Positions 53,574-63,058 of a stretch of DNA of 64,000 nucleotides are shown here, one piece after another. Numbering within the stretch: the first letter of the stretch is position 1; every line of letters starts with the position of its first letter. Under the pieces are notes generated by a model, which was not told where the DNA came from, ran no database searches, and saw only the letters and a program-made list of their open reading frames with translations. Both the position numbers and the translations under genes were made by a program. This DNA is from Acinetobacter sp. ANC 3813. Lineage in GTDB: Bacteria > Pseudomonadota > Gammaproteobacteria > Pseudomonadales > Moraxellaceae. The stretch covers positions 166,479-230,478 of the forward strand of contig NZ_NEGK01000002.1 of the NCBI RefSeq assembly GCF_002135435.1. Reading direction: 5' to 3'.

Positions 53574-54989
53574 ATGCAGCTCATATGGTTTAGACAAGAC
53601 TTACGCACAACTGACCATTCAGCCTTATGGCATGCCGCTCAAGCTGGCCCATGCATTGCTATTGCGATAATCTCACCTGAACAAGAAAAACTGCATGATG
53701 ATGCATCTGTAAAAATTCAATTTTATTTACGCCAACTACACTGTCTGAAGCAACAGCTGAATGAGCTGAATATTCCGCTGATTATTCAGCAAGTTCCGCT
53801 TTGGCAAGATATTCCCCAACATTTAACACAGCTGTGCAAACTGCTGAGTATTGAATGCTTGCATGCCAATATTGAAACAGGTGCAAATGAGGAACTCAGA
53901 GATCATCAACTGCAGCAGCTTTTAGCCCAGCATCATATTTCATTTAAACAATACACAGACCGCAGTATTTTCCCTTTGGGTTCGGTCCTGAATAAAACCC
54001 AACAACCCTACCAAGTTTTTGGCGCTTTTAAAAAACAATGTTATGAACGCCTAAGCATTCAATTGCCGGCATGCTTCCCAATACTCGAAAAACAGGCAAA
54101 GATAGATTCACCTTTATTCATTAGTCTTGCACAAGTGGATTTATCACAACTGATTCAGAATGATCACATCCAGCAGCTTTGGCCCATAAATGAAAAATCT
54201 GCAGTGGAACAGCTCAATCAGTTTATAAGACAAGACTTAAACACCTATAAAGAACAGCGCGATTTTCCAAATATTGACGGCACCAGTACACTTTCGCCCT
54301 ATTTAAATATAGGCATGATTTCTATCAGGCAATGTTTAGATGCACTGTTTCCGCATGGATTTTTTAAGATCGAACATTCTGGCCAGCAAACTTGGCTCGA
54401 TGAATTGCTTTGGCGCGAATTTTATCAGCACATTTTGCATCTATTCCCAAAAGTTTCAAAACATCTGCCATTTAAAAGCAGTACAGAACAGCTGCAATGG
54501 CGCTCTAGTTCAACTGATTTAACAGCCTGGCAACAGGGACTCACAGGAATACCCATTGTAGATGCTGGGATGCGTCAGCTGATGCAAACAGGCTGGATGC
54601 ATAATAGGGTGAGAATGATCTGCGCAATGTTCCTAAGTAAAAACTTGCTGATCGATTGGCGCTTAGGTGAGAAATGGTTTATGCAGCATCTAATAGACGG
54701 AGATTTAGCTGCCAATAACGGCGGATGGCAATGGTGCGCTTCTACTGGCACGGATGCTGTGCCCTATTTCCGTATTTTCAATCCAATCAGCCAATCGTTA
54801 AAATTTGATCCGAATGGTGAATATATCCGTACGTGGCTGCCTGAACTGTCTCATTTAGAGACAAAACGTATTCATGACCCTTACGCTAAATATCCTGATG
54901 ATATGCAGCTTGATTATCCAAGACCCATCGTTGACTTAAAAGCCTCTAGAACACGTGCAATACAAGCCTTTAAAGCGCTAAATGAATAA
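53574..54989 (+). CDS. phrB: Deoxyribodipyrimidine photolyase
   Basis: 471 residues from the ATG at 53574; the upstream in-frame ATG (53544) has no ribosome-binding site and the family starts right at MQLIWFRQDLRTTDHSAL. An N-terminal antenna (MTHF-type) domain precedes the FAD domain with 'LSPYLNIGMISIRQ', 'LLWREFYQHIL', 'GIPIVDAGMRQLMQTGWMHNRVRMICAMFLSKNLLIDWRLGEKWF' and 'NNGGWQWCASTGTDAVPYFRIFNP'. It repairs UV dimers using blue light. No SOS box was seen upstream. Confidence 0.95.
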   Translation: MQLIWFRQDLRTTDHSALWHAAQAGPCIAIAIISPEQEKLHDDASVKIQFYLRQLHCLKQQLNELNIPLIIQQVPLWQDIPQHLTQLCKLLSIECLHANIETGANEELRDHQLQQLLAQHHISFKQYTDRSIFPLGSVLNKTQQPYQVFGAFKKQCYERLSIQLPACFPILEKQAKIDSPLFISLAQVDLSQLIQNDHIQQLWPINEKSAVEQLNQFIRQDLNTYKEQRDFPNIDGTSTLSPYLNIGMISIRQCLDALFPHGFFKIEHSGQQTWLDELLWREFYQHILHLFPKVSKHLPFKSSTEQLQWRSSSTDLTAWQQGLTGIPIVDAGMRQLMQTGWMHNRVRMICAMFLSKNLLIDWRLGEKWFMQHLIDGDLAANNGGWQWCASTGTDAVPYFRIFNPISQSLKFDPNGEYIRTWLPELSHLETKRIHDPYAKYPDDMQLDYPRPIVDLKASRTRAIQAFKALNE

Positions 54990-55049
54990 GCGCTAAGAGT
55001 GGCTAAATGCATAGACATTTAGCTCTGTTTTATTCAATAGCTGACAAAA

Positions 55050-55274
55050 TCACTTCAATTCAAAATAGTTTTTCTCGGTTACAATTTTAACTTTAAGCCC
55101 TTTGTAGTAGCGAATCATGGGGTCTTTCTGATCTTTTGTAATTTTGTCAGCAAACTTCTCTTCACTCATTAAACGCGCATAGGTCTTATAGCCAACAAGC
55201 AGTGACTTGGCTTCATGCCCCTGCTTCTTTAAATCATCAATTTTCTTATTTACATCTTTAATGCTGTAATTCAT
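55050..55274 (-). CDS. Small hypothetical protein
   Basis: A 74-residue Lys-rich soluble protein (MNYSIKDVNKKIDDLKKQGH at the start) with an alpha-then-beta pattern and a C-terminal 'YYKGLKVKIVTEKNYFELK'. I do not recognise it. It may resemble small phage-head-closure or DUF proteins, but this is only a guess. Single gene. Confidence 0.5.
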   Translation of the reverse strand: MNYSIKDVNKKIDDLKKQGHEAKSLLVGYKTYARLMSEEKFADKITKDQKDPMIRYYKGLKVKIVTEKNYFELK

Positions 55275-55588
55275 GACTCTTCAATACTGAACTCTAAAAT
55301 TCACTTTTATCAGTTTTATATGACAATACGCTTACAAATGATTTTTTTAATCATTAAATTAAAATGCAATGTCAAAACATGCAGCATAAATGCGGTTTAT
55401 AATTCAAATAAAGCCAATACATCTTATTATCATATAATGTCTATTTTTAAATCACATTAATTGAATACAATTAACGTTATTTATATTTTTTTAAAAAAAT
55501 GCAACAAATAAATTTACAGTAGTTTTTAAATATTATTTTTTAAATGATAAATAAAATAAAAGCCCGGAACGGGCTTTTATTTTAACAA
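55275..55588. other. A+T-rich spacer with a terminator
   Basis: 314 bp between small genes, mostly A and T, with the promoter of the 55050 gene. A perfect 14-bp stem lies at 55553-55583. No ORF supported. Confidence 0.4.
55553..55583. terminator. Strong bidirectional terminator
   Basis: Perfect 14-bp arms AAAATAAAAGCCCG/CGGGCTTTTATTTT with a GAA loop, just after the stop of the lipoprotein gene at 55589. Confidence 0.9.
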
Positions 55589-55816
55589 TTATTTTGCTGT
55601 AGCTTCACTTGCTGACGAGCCTTCTTGCTCTAGTGGCGCCGCATCAATCATATCTTCACTCACTTCAATGGATGTAACTGCAGATGACTCTGCCACTGTT
55701 GGAGCAGATGCTTCAGTTGCCGCAGGTGTTTGTTCTTCTTGTTTTTTACCGCACGCCGTTAAGCCTAGTGATACTGCTGTAACTAAAAGAATAAGTCCTA
55801 ATTTTAGGTTTTTCAT
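55589..55816 (-). CDS. Small lipoprotein, Ala/Glu/Ser-rich
   Basis: 75 residues from the ATG at 55816: MKNLKLGLILLVTAVSLGLT then AC, a lipoprotein signal with lipobox LTAC. The mature part is an acidic low-complexity chain rich in Ala, Glu, Ser and Thr, ending SASEATAK, like the small secreted protein at 46212-46385. No domain known. Confidence 0.7.
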   Translation of the reverse strand: MKNLKLGLILLVTAVSLGLTACGKKQEEQTPAATEASAPTVAESSAVTSIEVSEDMIDAAPLEQEGSSASEATAK

Positions 55817-56274
55817 AACTACGTCCATCTAAGGTTTTTAAAATTTACCCATTGTAGACAATTTTTCCCAAATCTGGGAGTACTGATTGTATGTGTTTGT
55901 AATTTTTTTATTTGAATGCTTTTATTATAATAAATTCAAAAAATCATTATAATAAAAAAATTGTTATATGAATTTAATTTTAAATATAGAAACAACACAC
56001 AATATCAAATTATATATATTCAAATAAACCACCAAACACAATATAATAATATTATATTCAATAATAAAAAAAGCGTAAATAAAATATATTTTTAAATTTC
56101 ATTCAAACCTTTTTTTCACAATAAAACACCCTAATCAAGATTAAACAAAATCTGATCACCATTATCAGAACAGTGTAGACTCAGCAACCAAATCTTATAA
56201 TAAAAAAAAGAGCAATATCAATGAAATATTGCTCTTTTTCTCTGGCTACTGTCGCTAAGTCCCACAACTAAATT
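55817..56274. other. Very A+T-rich spacer
   Basis: 458 bp with almost no G or C. It carries the strong hairpin at 56205-56239 and should carry the promoter of the 55589 lipoprotein gene. No ORF supported. Confidence 0.4.
56205..56239. terminator. Bidirectional terminator
   Basis: Long arms AAAAAGAGCAATAT/ATATTGCTCTTTTT around a seven-base loop. It ends the small membrane protein gene on the minus strand. Confidence 0.85.
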
Positions 56275-56388
56275 TTATGCAGGATTGATTACATAAAAAT
56301 ATGTAAGCAAAAACACTAATAACACTATTGAAAGCGCTAAATATGTACCAACAGTATTAAAACTCTTAATAAATTTTAAAATATCCAT
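56275..56388 (-). CDS. Small single-pass membrane protein (37 residues)
   Basis: A 37-residue frame, MDILKFIKSFNTVGTYLALS then IVLLVFLLTYFYVINPA: a short amphipathic start and one membrane helix (about 14-33). GGTGG lies 8 nt before the ATG, and a strong terminator follows 35 bp after the stop, so a real small gene is likely. Function unknown. Confidence 0.55.
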   Translation of the reverse strand: MDILKFIKSFNTVGTYLALSIVLLVFLLTYFYVINPA

Positions 56389-56731
56389 GATCACGCACCA
56401 CCAAATAACGCGAAAATTATAAATCAATTTTTTTTTAACTTCTTACTTAAGATCACATTCTAAAAACTAATTATACAAAATGATCACAAAACAAATACAA
56501 AAAGATTTTTTAATGATCAAATCGTATCAATTTCAAAACATGACACATTTTTAAGCATCTTGAGTTATTTCAGACATTAATTTAATAATTTTATATTCTA
56601 GATACTGTATCAATTTATTAAGAATTCTTAATAAAGTGTAGCAAGCACACATAAATTATTGTTTTTATGAGTAATATTTCACACACATTAAAAAAGCCTT
56701 CAAAATGAAGGCTTTTTTGCTGATTTTCGGC
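56389..56731. other. A+T-rich spacer
   Basis: 343 bp between two minus-strand genes; it should hold the promoter for the 37-residue protein and ends in the terminator at 56690-56718. No ORF supported. Confidence 0.35.
56690..56718. terminator. Terminator after the 77-residue gene
   Basis: Perfect arms AAAAAAGCCTTCA/TGAAGGCTTTTTT with a three-base loop, 14 bp after the stop at 56732. Confidence 0.88.
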
Positions 56732-56965
56732 TTATTGGGCAGCGACAACTTTAACAATAATTGTTTGCGAATCTTCCTGCTCTTCAGCCAAATACAGGCG
56801 TTTTAATTCTTTACTTTTAACTTTAAATTTATGGTTCTGGTAGCTAATTTCTGCTGGAATATGATCAAAATACTGACCATCAGCATCCAACTCTTCTTGG
56901 AACAAAGGCGTTCCCAACTGGTAGTCCAAACTTTTTAATACGACGTATTTTACCGTTGTTTTCAT
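56732..56965 (-). CDS. Small hypothetical protein
   Basis: A 77-residue soluble protein (MKTTVKYVVLKSLDYQLGTP at the start), with alternating hydrophobic residues suggesting a small beta sheet and a C-terminal 'SQTIIVKVVAAQ'. GGAG precedes the ATG. I do not recognise the family. Own terminator. Confidence 0.6.
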   Translation of the reverse strand: MKTTVKYVVLKSLDYQLGTPLFQEELDADGQYFDHIPAEISYQNHKFKVKSKELKRLYLAEEQEDSQTIIVKVVAAQ

Positions 56966-57203
56966 TTTGATCTCCTATATCTCTAAAGCACTTTATTTTT
57001 AGTTTTACCACTGATTAGCATGGGATAAAACCTTTATTTTCTCATTTTAGTGCACTAAACAGCCAACTAGATAGAGCTCCAGACAGCTATCATTATTCAA
57101 GGTAAAACATCTTCGAACATGATATAAAAACTCTATACATCCACTGCCTCCCGATACATAAGCTGCACTTTGACACTCTAGAATTAACAATATTAGGCAT
57201 ATT

Positions 57204-57680
57204 ATGATTTTAAAACACTGCTGTGATGCCCTTGAAAAAAATGCTCTCAAAATAGCTTTTATTGAAAGCGCGAGTTCCGGCTATCTTTCAAGTCAGTTTT
57301 CAATTTATAAGAACAGCGGCGCAGACATTTTGCTTGGCGGGCTTGTCAGCTATGATCCAAGTATTAAGGTTTCAATTTTAAAAGTGCCTGCAAGTCTAAT
57401 TGAACTTTACACTGCCGAATCAGCTGAAATCACTCAAGCCATGGCTGAGCATGGAAAAAAGCTATTTCCTGAAGCGGACTTTATCGTTTCCTGCACAGGC
57501 CTGCTCAAGCCTGGCGGCAGTGCTACGGCTGAAAAACCTGAAGGTACTTTCTATATTTGCATTTTATATAAAAATCAATACAGTAATTTTCGCTACTTTT
57601 TAGAAGGCAGCCCTGTAGAACGTCTGGATCAACTTACGACTTTAACAGCCAAAGAAGTGTTAGCCTTGATACAAACATAG
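57204..57680 (+). CDS. CinA C-terminal-domain-like protein (PncC fold)
   Basis: A 158-residue protein of the size and fold of PncC, the nicotinamide-nucleotide amidase domain of CinA. Recognisable parts are 'FIESASSGYLSSQFS' (family: AESCTGGxxA), 'LLGGLVSYDPSIKVSILKV', 'SCTGLLKPGG' (family: TGIAGPxGG) and 'KPEGTFYICI'. The usual SCTGG is replaced by SASSG and the AGPxGG by LKPGG, so the active site differs. It may be a divergent enzyme or an inactive relative. Confidence 0.75.
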   Translation: MILKHCCDALEKNALKIAFIESASSGYLSSQFSIYKNSGADILLGGLVSYDPSIKVSILKVPASLIELYTAESAEITQAMAEHGKKLFPEADFIVSCTGLLKPGGSATAEKPEGTFYICILYKNQYSNFRYFLEGSPVERLDQLTTLTAKEVLALIQT

Positions 57681-57782
57681 TATTAGTCATGCGGCTTAAC
57701 GCACATTAATAATAATTTTTAACAAGCCACACGCCCTATATCCTTTATATTATAGATAACAAAGCAATATTGGACTTTTGCT

Positions 57783-58415
57783 ATGCTGTTTTCCAAAAGA
57801 CTAATGTTTACTGTCACGCTTCTTTGCTCTTCACTGAGTGCTTATGCAACGGTGGGCGGACCCCAGCATATTGAAGTACTGGGTTTAGATAAAAAAGACC
57901 AAAAGATATACCTATTACGCCATTTTGAAGATGGCCGCGGACGCTTGCCTCAACTTTATTATTATCAATTAAACAGCAAGCAGCCCATGCAGCTGATTAT
58001 TGTTCGTTCACTCTATATCAATCCCTCAACCAAAAGAATTGATTATGATCAAGAGCCTACCCGATTCAACAAGGATATTGCTCAAATTAAGCAAAGGTTA
58101 GTTAAGCTCCAACCGATTCATACCAGCAATGCCTCTATTCAATTAATCACAACTTTAAATGGAAATGCGCCTTCTTGGTACGACCCAAAAGAAAGTATAG
58201 ATAAGTGGTCTTATCAATATCGGATTAAAAGCAGCAGATATACCAGTCAAATTCAGTCAGCTGTAAGCTATAAAGAAGGTTTGAAAATTTCAGCTGTGTA
58301 TCAAGTGCCTCAGTTGCCTTATCGGCTTGTAAATATCAAATATCTTGGCATCCCATTTGAAAATGGCTATACCCTAGAAGACCCAGTTTTACTCAAGAAT
58401 GCACCTAAGAAATAG
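57783..58415 (+). CDS. Secreted protein of unknown function
   Basis: A 210-residue protein with a signal peptide (MLFSKRLMFTVTLLCSSLSA, cleavage near AYA). The mature part starts 'VGGPQHIEVLGLDKKDQKIYLLRHFEDGRGRLPQLYYYQL' and looks beta-rich, without Cys. I do not recognise it. It is a single gene sharing a terminator with convergent prpC. Confidence 0.7.
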   Translation: MLFSKRLMFTVTLLCSSLSAYATVGGPQHIEVLGLDKKDQKIYLLRHFEDGRGRLPQLYYYQLNSKQPMQLIIVRSLYINPSTKRIDYDQEPTRFNKDIAQIKQRLVKLQPIHTSNASIQLITTLNGNAPSWYDPKESIDKWSYQYRIKSSRYTSQIQSAVSYKEGLKISAVYQVPQLPYRLVNIKYLGIPFENGYTLEDPVLLKNAPKK

Positions 58416-58424
58416 CCTCATATT

Positions 58425-58448
58425 AAAAAGCCTCCGAAGAGGCTTTTT
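58425..58448. terminator. Bidirectional terminator between the secreted protein and prpC
   Basis: Perfect arms AAAAAGCCTC/GAGGCTTTTT with a CGAA loop. Confidence 0.88.
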
Positions 58449-58477
58449 ATTTAATTCTATTTGATAGAGCCGAGATA

Positions 58478-59614
58478 TTAAGCAGCAGTACGTTCTGCAA
58501 TGGGTACAACTTTGCGAAGTTCTGGACCCGTATAATCTGCACTTGGACGGATAATGCGGTTGTCTGCACGCTGCTCCATTACATGCGCAGCCCAGCCAGT
58601 AACACGCGACATCACAAAGATTGGCGTGAATAATTTGGTTGCAATGTCCATGAAGTGATAAGCCGATGCATGGAAGAAGTCTGCGTTGCAGAAAAGTTTC
58701 TTCTCACGCCACATCACTTCTTCACAGCGCACAGATACTGGGTAAAGCACTGTATCACCCACATCTTTCGCTAAACGCTCAGACCAAATTTTAATAATGC
58801 CGTTTCGCGGATCATTATCTTTATAAATCGCATGGCCAAAGCCCATGATTTTTTCTTTACGCTCAAGCTTGCCTAGCATTTCACGCTCGGCTTCTTCTTG
58901 AGACGTCCAATTTTCTATCATTTCCATGGCTGCTTCATTTGCACCGCCATGCAATGGGCCGCGCAGGGAGCCAATCGCGCCAGTAATGCACGAATGCATA
59001 TCTGAAAGTGTTGAAGCACATACTCGCGCTGTAAATGTCGAAGCATTAAATTCATGCTCTGCATAAAGGATCAACGAAACATTCATCACTTGTTCATGCA
59101 GTTCATTTGGCTTTTCACCGCGTAATAAATGCAGGAATTGCGCACCGATTGAATCGTCATCAGTATTTTCTTCAACACGCACACCATCATGGCTGAAACG
59201 GTACCAATAGCAAATGATCGCAGGAAGTGTTGCCAAGATTCGATCTGCAACATCTTGCTGTTCAGCAAAAGTTTTTTCTGTTTCAAGGTTACCTAACATT
59301 GAAACACCTGTGCGCATCACATCCATAGGATGCGAATCTGCAGGAATGCGTTCTAAAACTTCTTTTAAGGCCTGCGGCAATTGGCGAAGTGATTTGAGTT
59401 TCGCTTTATATCCAGCCAATTGCTCAGCTGTTGGCAATTCGCCAAAAAAAATTAAATAAGCGACTTCTTCAAACTGGCAATTTTCTGCCAAATCCTGAAC
59501 GTCATAGCCACGGTAGGTTAATCCTGCGCCGCTTTTGCCAACTGTAGAAAGTGCAGTTTTACCCGCAACTTGTCCGCGCAATCCTGCGCCTGTGAGTACT
59601 TTTCCTTCAGCCAT
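58478..59614 (-). CDS. prpC: PrpC, 2-methylcitrate synthase
   Basis: A 378-residue citrate-synthase-family protein; the opening 'GLRGQVAGKTALSTVGKSGAGLTYRGYDVQDLA' is typical of PrpC rather than GltA. Active-site regions include 'GSLRGPLHGGANEAAMEMI' (His), 'GFGHAIYKDNDPRNGIIK' (His) and the late Asp. It joins propionyl-CoA and oxaloacetate in the methylcitrate cycle. It starts 3 bp after prpB. No acnD or prpF follows it. Confidence 0.95.
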   Translation of the reverse strand: MAEGKVLTGAGLRGQVAGKTALSTVGKSGAGLTYRGYDVQDLAENCQFEEVAYLIFFGELPTAEQLAGYKAKLKSLRQLPQALKEVLERIPADSHPMDVMRTGVSMLGNLETEKTFAEQQDVADRILATLPAIICYWYRFSHDGVRVEENTDDDSIGAQFLHLLRGEKPNELHEQVMNVSLILYAEHEFNASTFTARVCASTLSDMHSCITGAIGSLRGPLHGGANEAAMEMIENWTSQEEAEREMLGKLERKEKIMGFGHAIYKDNDPRNGIIKIWSERLAKDVGDTVLYPVSVRCEEVMWREKKLFCNADFFHASAYHFMDIATKLFTPIFVMSRVTGWAAHVMEQRADNRIIRPSADYTGPELRKVVPIAERTAA

Positions 59615-59617
59615 TTT

Positions 59618-60502
59618 TTATTTTCCTTCAGTGAAGAGTTTGTCTAATGTATTTTCAAAGGTGTGATAATCAAGAAATTCATATAATTCTTTACGCTGCT
59701 GCATTTTATCCAGCACATTCACTTGTGTGCCATCTTTACGGATAGAATGCATCACTTCTAAAGCTGCTTTTTGCATTGCGCGTGTCGCAGAAAGCGGATA
59801 CAGCACCATGCTGATTCCCTGTTCGCCCAATTCATCCACCGTGTAATAAGGCGTGTCGCCAAATTCTGTAATATTTGCCAATACAGGCACACCTACCGCA
59901 TCACACACGGTGCGGTACATCGTAATATCCGTCATGGCTTCAGCAAAAATGGCATCTGCACCTGCTTCTACGCACGCGCAAGCACGGTCAATTACAGCTT
60001 GTAAGCCTTCTTTTTGCAAAGCATCTGTACGCGCCATCACCACAAAATTTGAATCCGTCTTAGCATCAACCGCAGATTTAATGCGGTCTACCATTTCCTG
60101 CTGAGACACAATTTCTTTGTTTGGACGATGGCCGCAGCGCTTTTGCGCAACCTGATCTTCAATATGAACAGCTGCAGCACCTGCAGCAATCATTTGCTTA
60201 ACGCTGCGCGCGATGTTAAATGCACCGCCCCAGCCTGTATCAATATCCACTAACAGCGGTGTGTCTACTCGTTCTGTAATACGGCGGACATCTTCTAAAA
60301 CGTTATCCAGACTGGTCATACCCAAATCAGGTAAGCCATAAGAATAGTTTGCGACACCGGCACCCGAAACATAAATGGCTTTGTAACCCACCTGTTTGGC
60401 CATCATTGCTGCATAAGCATTGACTGTACCGATGATTTGTAATGGTTTTTCCACTTCCAGTGCTTGTCTAAATCTTAAACCTGCAGACGTTTGTTCTGTC
60501 AT
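59618..60502 (-). CDS. prpB: PrpB, methylisocitrate lyase
   Basis: 294 residues from the ATG at 60502, which has AAGGA just upstream; a GTG four codons earlier is less likely. Family motifs: '[32 protein letters not shown]', 'VDIDTGWG', '[17 protein letters not shown]' (KRCGH active-site Cys) and 'MARTDA'. It splits 2-methylisocitrate into pyruvate and succinate. First gene of a prpBC operon, divergent from a TetR gene. Confidence 0.95.
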   Translation of the reverse strand: MTEQTSAGLRFRQALEVEKPLQIIGTVNAYAAMMAKQVGYKAIYVSGAGVANYSYGLPDLGMTSLDNVLEDVRRITERVDTPLLVDIDTGWGGAFNIARSVKQMIAAGAAAVHIEDQVAQKRCGHRPNKEIVSQQEMVDRIKSAVDAKTDSNFVVMARTDALQKEGLQAVIDRACACVEAGADAIFAEAMTDITMYRTVCDAVGVPVLANITEFGDTPYYTVDELGEQGISMVLYPLSATRAMQKAALEVMHSIRKDGTQVNVLDKMQQRKELYEFLDYHTFENTLDKLFTEGK

Positions 60503-60714
60503 ATTCCTTTCCACAGCGGTTCTTTATTTGTTGAGGCTTGAGTATAACCATAAATATTTTGCCTGCTATGACCCTTTAGATTTTTTACTCTAAAACTTTA
60601 GTCAAACATTTATTAAATATATAATATTATTTCGTTACAGCATAATCTTCCCCGCCTGCAGCAGACTGAACAAAGTTGCGCGAAGCTTTGCTATAATTAA
60701 GAAAGTTTAAAAGA
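60503..60714. promoter_or_regulatory. Divergent promoter region prpB/TetR regulator
   Basis: 212 bp, A+T-rich near prpB. No sharp palindrome that I would call an operator. The TetR gene next to it is a candidate regulator by position only; other Acinetobacter prp loci carry a GntR-type gene, which is not visible here. Confidence 0.35.
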
Positions 60715-61386
60715 TTGGATAATGTCATTTCCTATATGCAAGATTTAGCTCAGTTAGAACCCATTGCACGTGATTTACCGCAAACCAAACGCGGTCATGA
60801 ACGATGCGTAGCGCTTTTAGAAAGTGCGGCTGAACTGTTTCTGGAACATGGCTATGATGCGGTATCCTTAGACGATATCGTCAATCATGCAGGCGGCTCT
60901 AAAGCCTCTATTTATAAATATTTCGGCAATAAAGAAGGCTTGTTTAAGGCAATTTGCGACTATCGCCGTGATCAATTCTTTAAAGACATCTGCATGCCGT
61001 TTAATCCCGATCTTTTAGATTTCCGCAACTACTTAATTCAAACGCTGATCAATTTTCAACAACATTTAAATCAGCCCGAAAAAGCCGCTTTTATGCGCTT
61101 AGTTTTGGAGCAGAGTCAGCGCAATCCTGAAATTGCACGCCATATTCATGAACATGGGCCAAAAGAAATTCAAATGGCCATTGCAAAAGCTTTAGAGACT
61201 GCACATAACAAAGGTCTTCTGATTTGTGCCAACCCAATTTTTTCGGCCCAATTCTATTTTGGCATCCTGCGCAATATTGAATGGAAAGTTTTAATGGGCT
61301 TGCCAGTTGAAGATTCCGATCAAGAAAACATCAATTACATAAGTTATTGCGTAGATCGCTTCTTAGATGGCCATCAAAAGCCATAG
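60715..61386 (+). CDS. TetR/AcrR-family transcriptional regulator
   Basis: A 223-residue protein from TTG (216 from the ATG at 60736; neither has a clear ribosome-binding site). The N-terminal helix-turn-helix is 'ALLESAAELFLEHGYDAVSLDDIVNHAGGSKASIYKYFGNKEGLFKAI' (about 33-81). The C-terminal ligand domain resembles the AefR-like group. It is divergent from prpB and 115 bp before argF; its target is unknown. Confidence 0.88.
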   Translation: MDNVISYMQDLAQLEPIARDLPQTKRGHERCVALLESAAELFLEHGYDAVSLDDIVNHAGGSKASIYKYFGNKEGLFKAICDYRRDQFFKDICMPFNPDLLDFRNYLIQTLINFQQHLNQPEKAAFMRLVLEQSQRNPEIARHIHEHGPKEIQMAIAKALETAHNKGLLICANPIFSAQFYFGILRNIEWKVLMGLPVEDSDQENINYISYCVDRFLDGHQKP

Positions 61387-61500
61387 AATTTTTGCAATTT
61401 TGCGTAAATTTGGTATAGAGTATTCGATTCCCTTTTTCACTTAACCAACCAACAACTAATTGTTGTTTATTTTTCATTCAGCAATTATTGTGGAGTAATC

Positions 61501-62415
61501 ATGGCTCTGCGTCATTTTCTAACTTTACGCGATTTATCGACTTTAGAACTTAACCAAATTGTGCAGCGCGGTATCGAGCTGAAGCGCAAACAGCACAGCA
61601 ACGAAGTATTCCAGCCTTTCGTTGGTAAAGTGATGGGCATGATTTTTGAAAAATCGAGCACCCGAACACGCGTATCGTTTGAAGCAGGCATGAGCCAGTT
61701 TGGCGGCAGCGCAATTTTCCTTTCTTCGCGCGACACTCAGTTAGGCCGCGGCGAACCAATTGAAGATTCAGCACGTGTGATTTCAAGCATGCTTGATATT
61801 GTGATGATCCGTACTTTTGGCCACGACATCGTAGAACGCTTTGCCTCTTACTCTAAAGTTCCAGTGATTAATGCACTGACTGATGACCACCACCCTTGCC
61901 AATTGTTAGCTGACGTTCAAACTTTTGTTGAACATCGCGGTTCAATCGAAGGTAAAACTGTCGCTTGGATTGGTGATGGTAACAATATGTGCAACTCATA
62001 TATTGAAGCTGCACACATGTGGGGTTTTAAACTTAAAATTGCGTCGCCTAAAGGCTATGAACCTAAAGCACAATTTCTTTCAGAATTCGCGCACTGTGTT
62101 GAGCTGGTAAACTCAGCTGAAGATGCAGCTGTAAATGCAGACCTCATCGTTACTGACGTTTGGGCAAGCATGGGCCAAGAAGAAGAACAAAAAATCCGTG
62201 AAAAAGCATTTGCTGATTATCAAGTTAATGAACGCCTTATGGATCTTGCGCACCCAGATTGCTTATTTATGCACTGCTTGCCAGCGCACCGCGGTGAAGA
62301 AATTTCAGAAAACATGCTAGATCATAAAAATGCTGTGGTTTGGGATGAAGCAGAAAACCGCCTGCATGCTCAAAAAGCTTTAGTCGAATTCTTGATCAAT
62401 GAAAACCTTAAATAA
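61501..62415 (+). CDS. argF: ArgF, ornithine carbamoyltransferase
   Basis: A 304-residue carbamoyltransferase. STRTR ('[19 protein letters not shown]') binds carbamoyl phosphate, '[14 protein letters not shown]' is the HPxQ region, and '[11 protein letters not shown]' binds ornithine. It makes citrulline in arginine biosynthesis. The ATG is preceded by GGAG. Single gene with a terminator. Confidence 0.97.
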   Translation: MALRHFLTLRDLSTLELNQIVQRGIELKRKQHSNEVFQPFVGKVMGMIFEKSSTRTRVSFEAGMSQFGGSAIFLSSRDTQLGRGEPIEDSARVISSMLDIVMIRTFGHDIVERFASYSKVPVINALTDDHHPCQLLADVQTFVEHRGSIEGKTVAWIGDGNNMCNSYIEAAHMWGFKLKIASPKGYEPKAQFLSEFAHCVELVNSAEDAAVNADLIVTDVWASMGQEEEQKIREKAFADYQVNERLMDLAHPDCLFMHCLPAHRGEEISENMLDHKNAVVWDEAENRLHAQKALVEFLINENLK

Positions 62416-62433
62416 GACTAAGTAATTAGTACT

Positions 62434-62461
62434 AAAAAAGCACCAGAAGGTGCTTTTTTTT
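62434..62461 (+). terminator. Terminator after argF
   Basis: Arms AAAAAAGCACC/GGTGCTTTTTT with an AGAA loop and nine T. Confidence 0.9.
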
Positions 62462-62511
62462 TGCCAGTATGGATATAATCAAAACCATAATTTTAATAAG
62501 TGATTGGTTTT

Positions 62512-62979
62512 ATGCTTTTAAGACATCTTGGTTTTGGCTTTATCCTGCTTTGTACTGCTATACAGGTTCAGGCAACAGAGTTTGATCAATATCTTCAATC
62601 AAAGAACATTATTGATGAACGATATAAAATTCAGCAGGCAGAAACCTTAAATGAAATACTTTCGGTATTAAGCGCGGAAGACTCTAGAACACTGCCACTT
62701 GAAATTGATCACAATACCATTATTGAACAATTGAACTTATATGCAGACCACACAGATCTAAAAGGCATCATCACAACGCCAGACTTTGCGCAATTTGAAC
62801 AGGATTTAGGTCACAAACAAGTCGAGAAATTAATTAAAAAAAATTTGGTGCAAAACTGCAATATTTTCTTTGAGCATGAATATCAGCGCAGTAATCCTTA
62901 TAGCATCAAACTGCAGCTGAGTTCTGAAAGCAAAAATTATGTTATTGAATTAAAGCAAAAGAACTGCAAAGTAAAATAA
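62512..62979 (+). CDS. Secreted protein of unknown function
   Basis: 155 residues from the ATG at 62512; a GTG four codons upstream is also possible. It starts with a signal peptide (MLLRHLGFGFILLCTAIQVQA, read in two parts: MLLRHLGFGFILL and CTAIQVQA) followed by a helical, acidic domain with two Cys near the C-terminus ('VQNCNIFF', 'KQKNCKVK'). No known family. Confidence 0.65.
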   Translation: MLLRHLGFGFILLCTAIQVQATEFDQYLQSKNIIDERYKIQQAETLNEILSVLSAEDSRTLPLEIDHNTIIEQLNLYADHTDLKGIITTPDFAQFEQDLGHKQVEKLIKKNLVQNCNIFFEHEYQRSNPYSIKLQLSSESKNYVIELKQKNCKVK

Positions 62980-63000
62980 TTCATCATAAATAATCAAATA

Positions 63001-63030
63001 TTGCTGCAGCTGGGAAAATCACTGCAGCAA
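63001..63030. other. 9-bp inverted repeat in a convergent spacer
   Basis: TTGCTGCAG/CTGCAGCAA with a 12-nt loop between the secreted protein and YnfA genes. No T run follows, so it is not a classical terminator; it may stabilise 3' ends. Confidence 0.4.
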
Positions 63031-63058
63031 GATCTAAATAAATTGGTTTAAACAGCGC

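Noticed and set aside
59214..60104. Plus-strand frames inside prpC and prpB
   Set aside because: Antisense shadows of well-supported genes, no start signals.
61512..62320. Additional frames inside argF
   Set aside because: Shadows of argF in other frames without ribosome-binding sites or domains.
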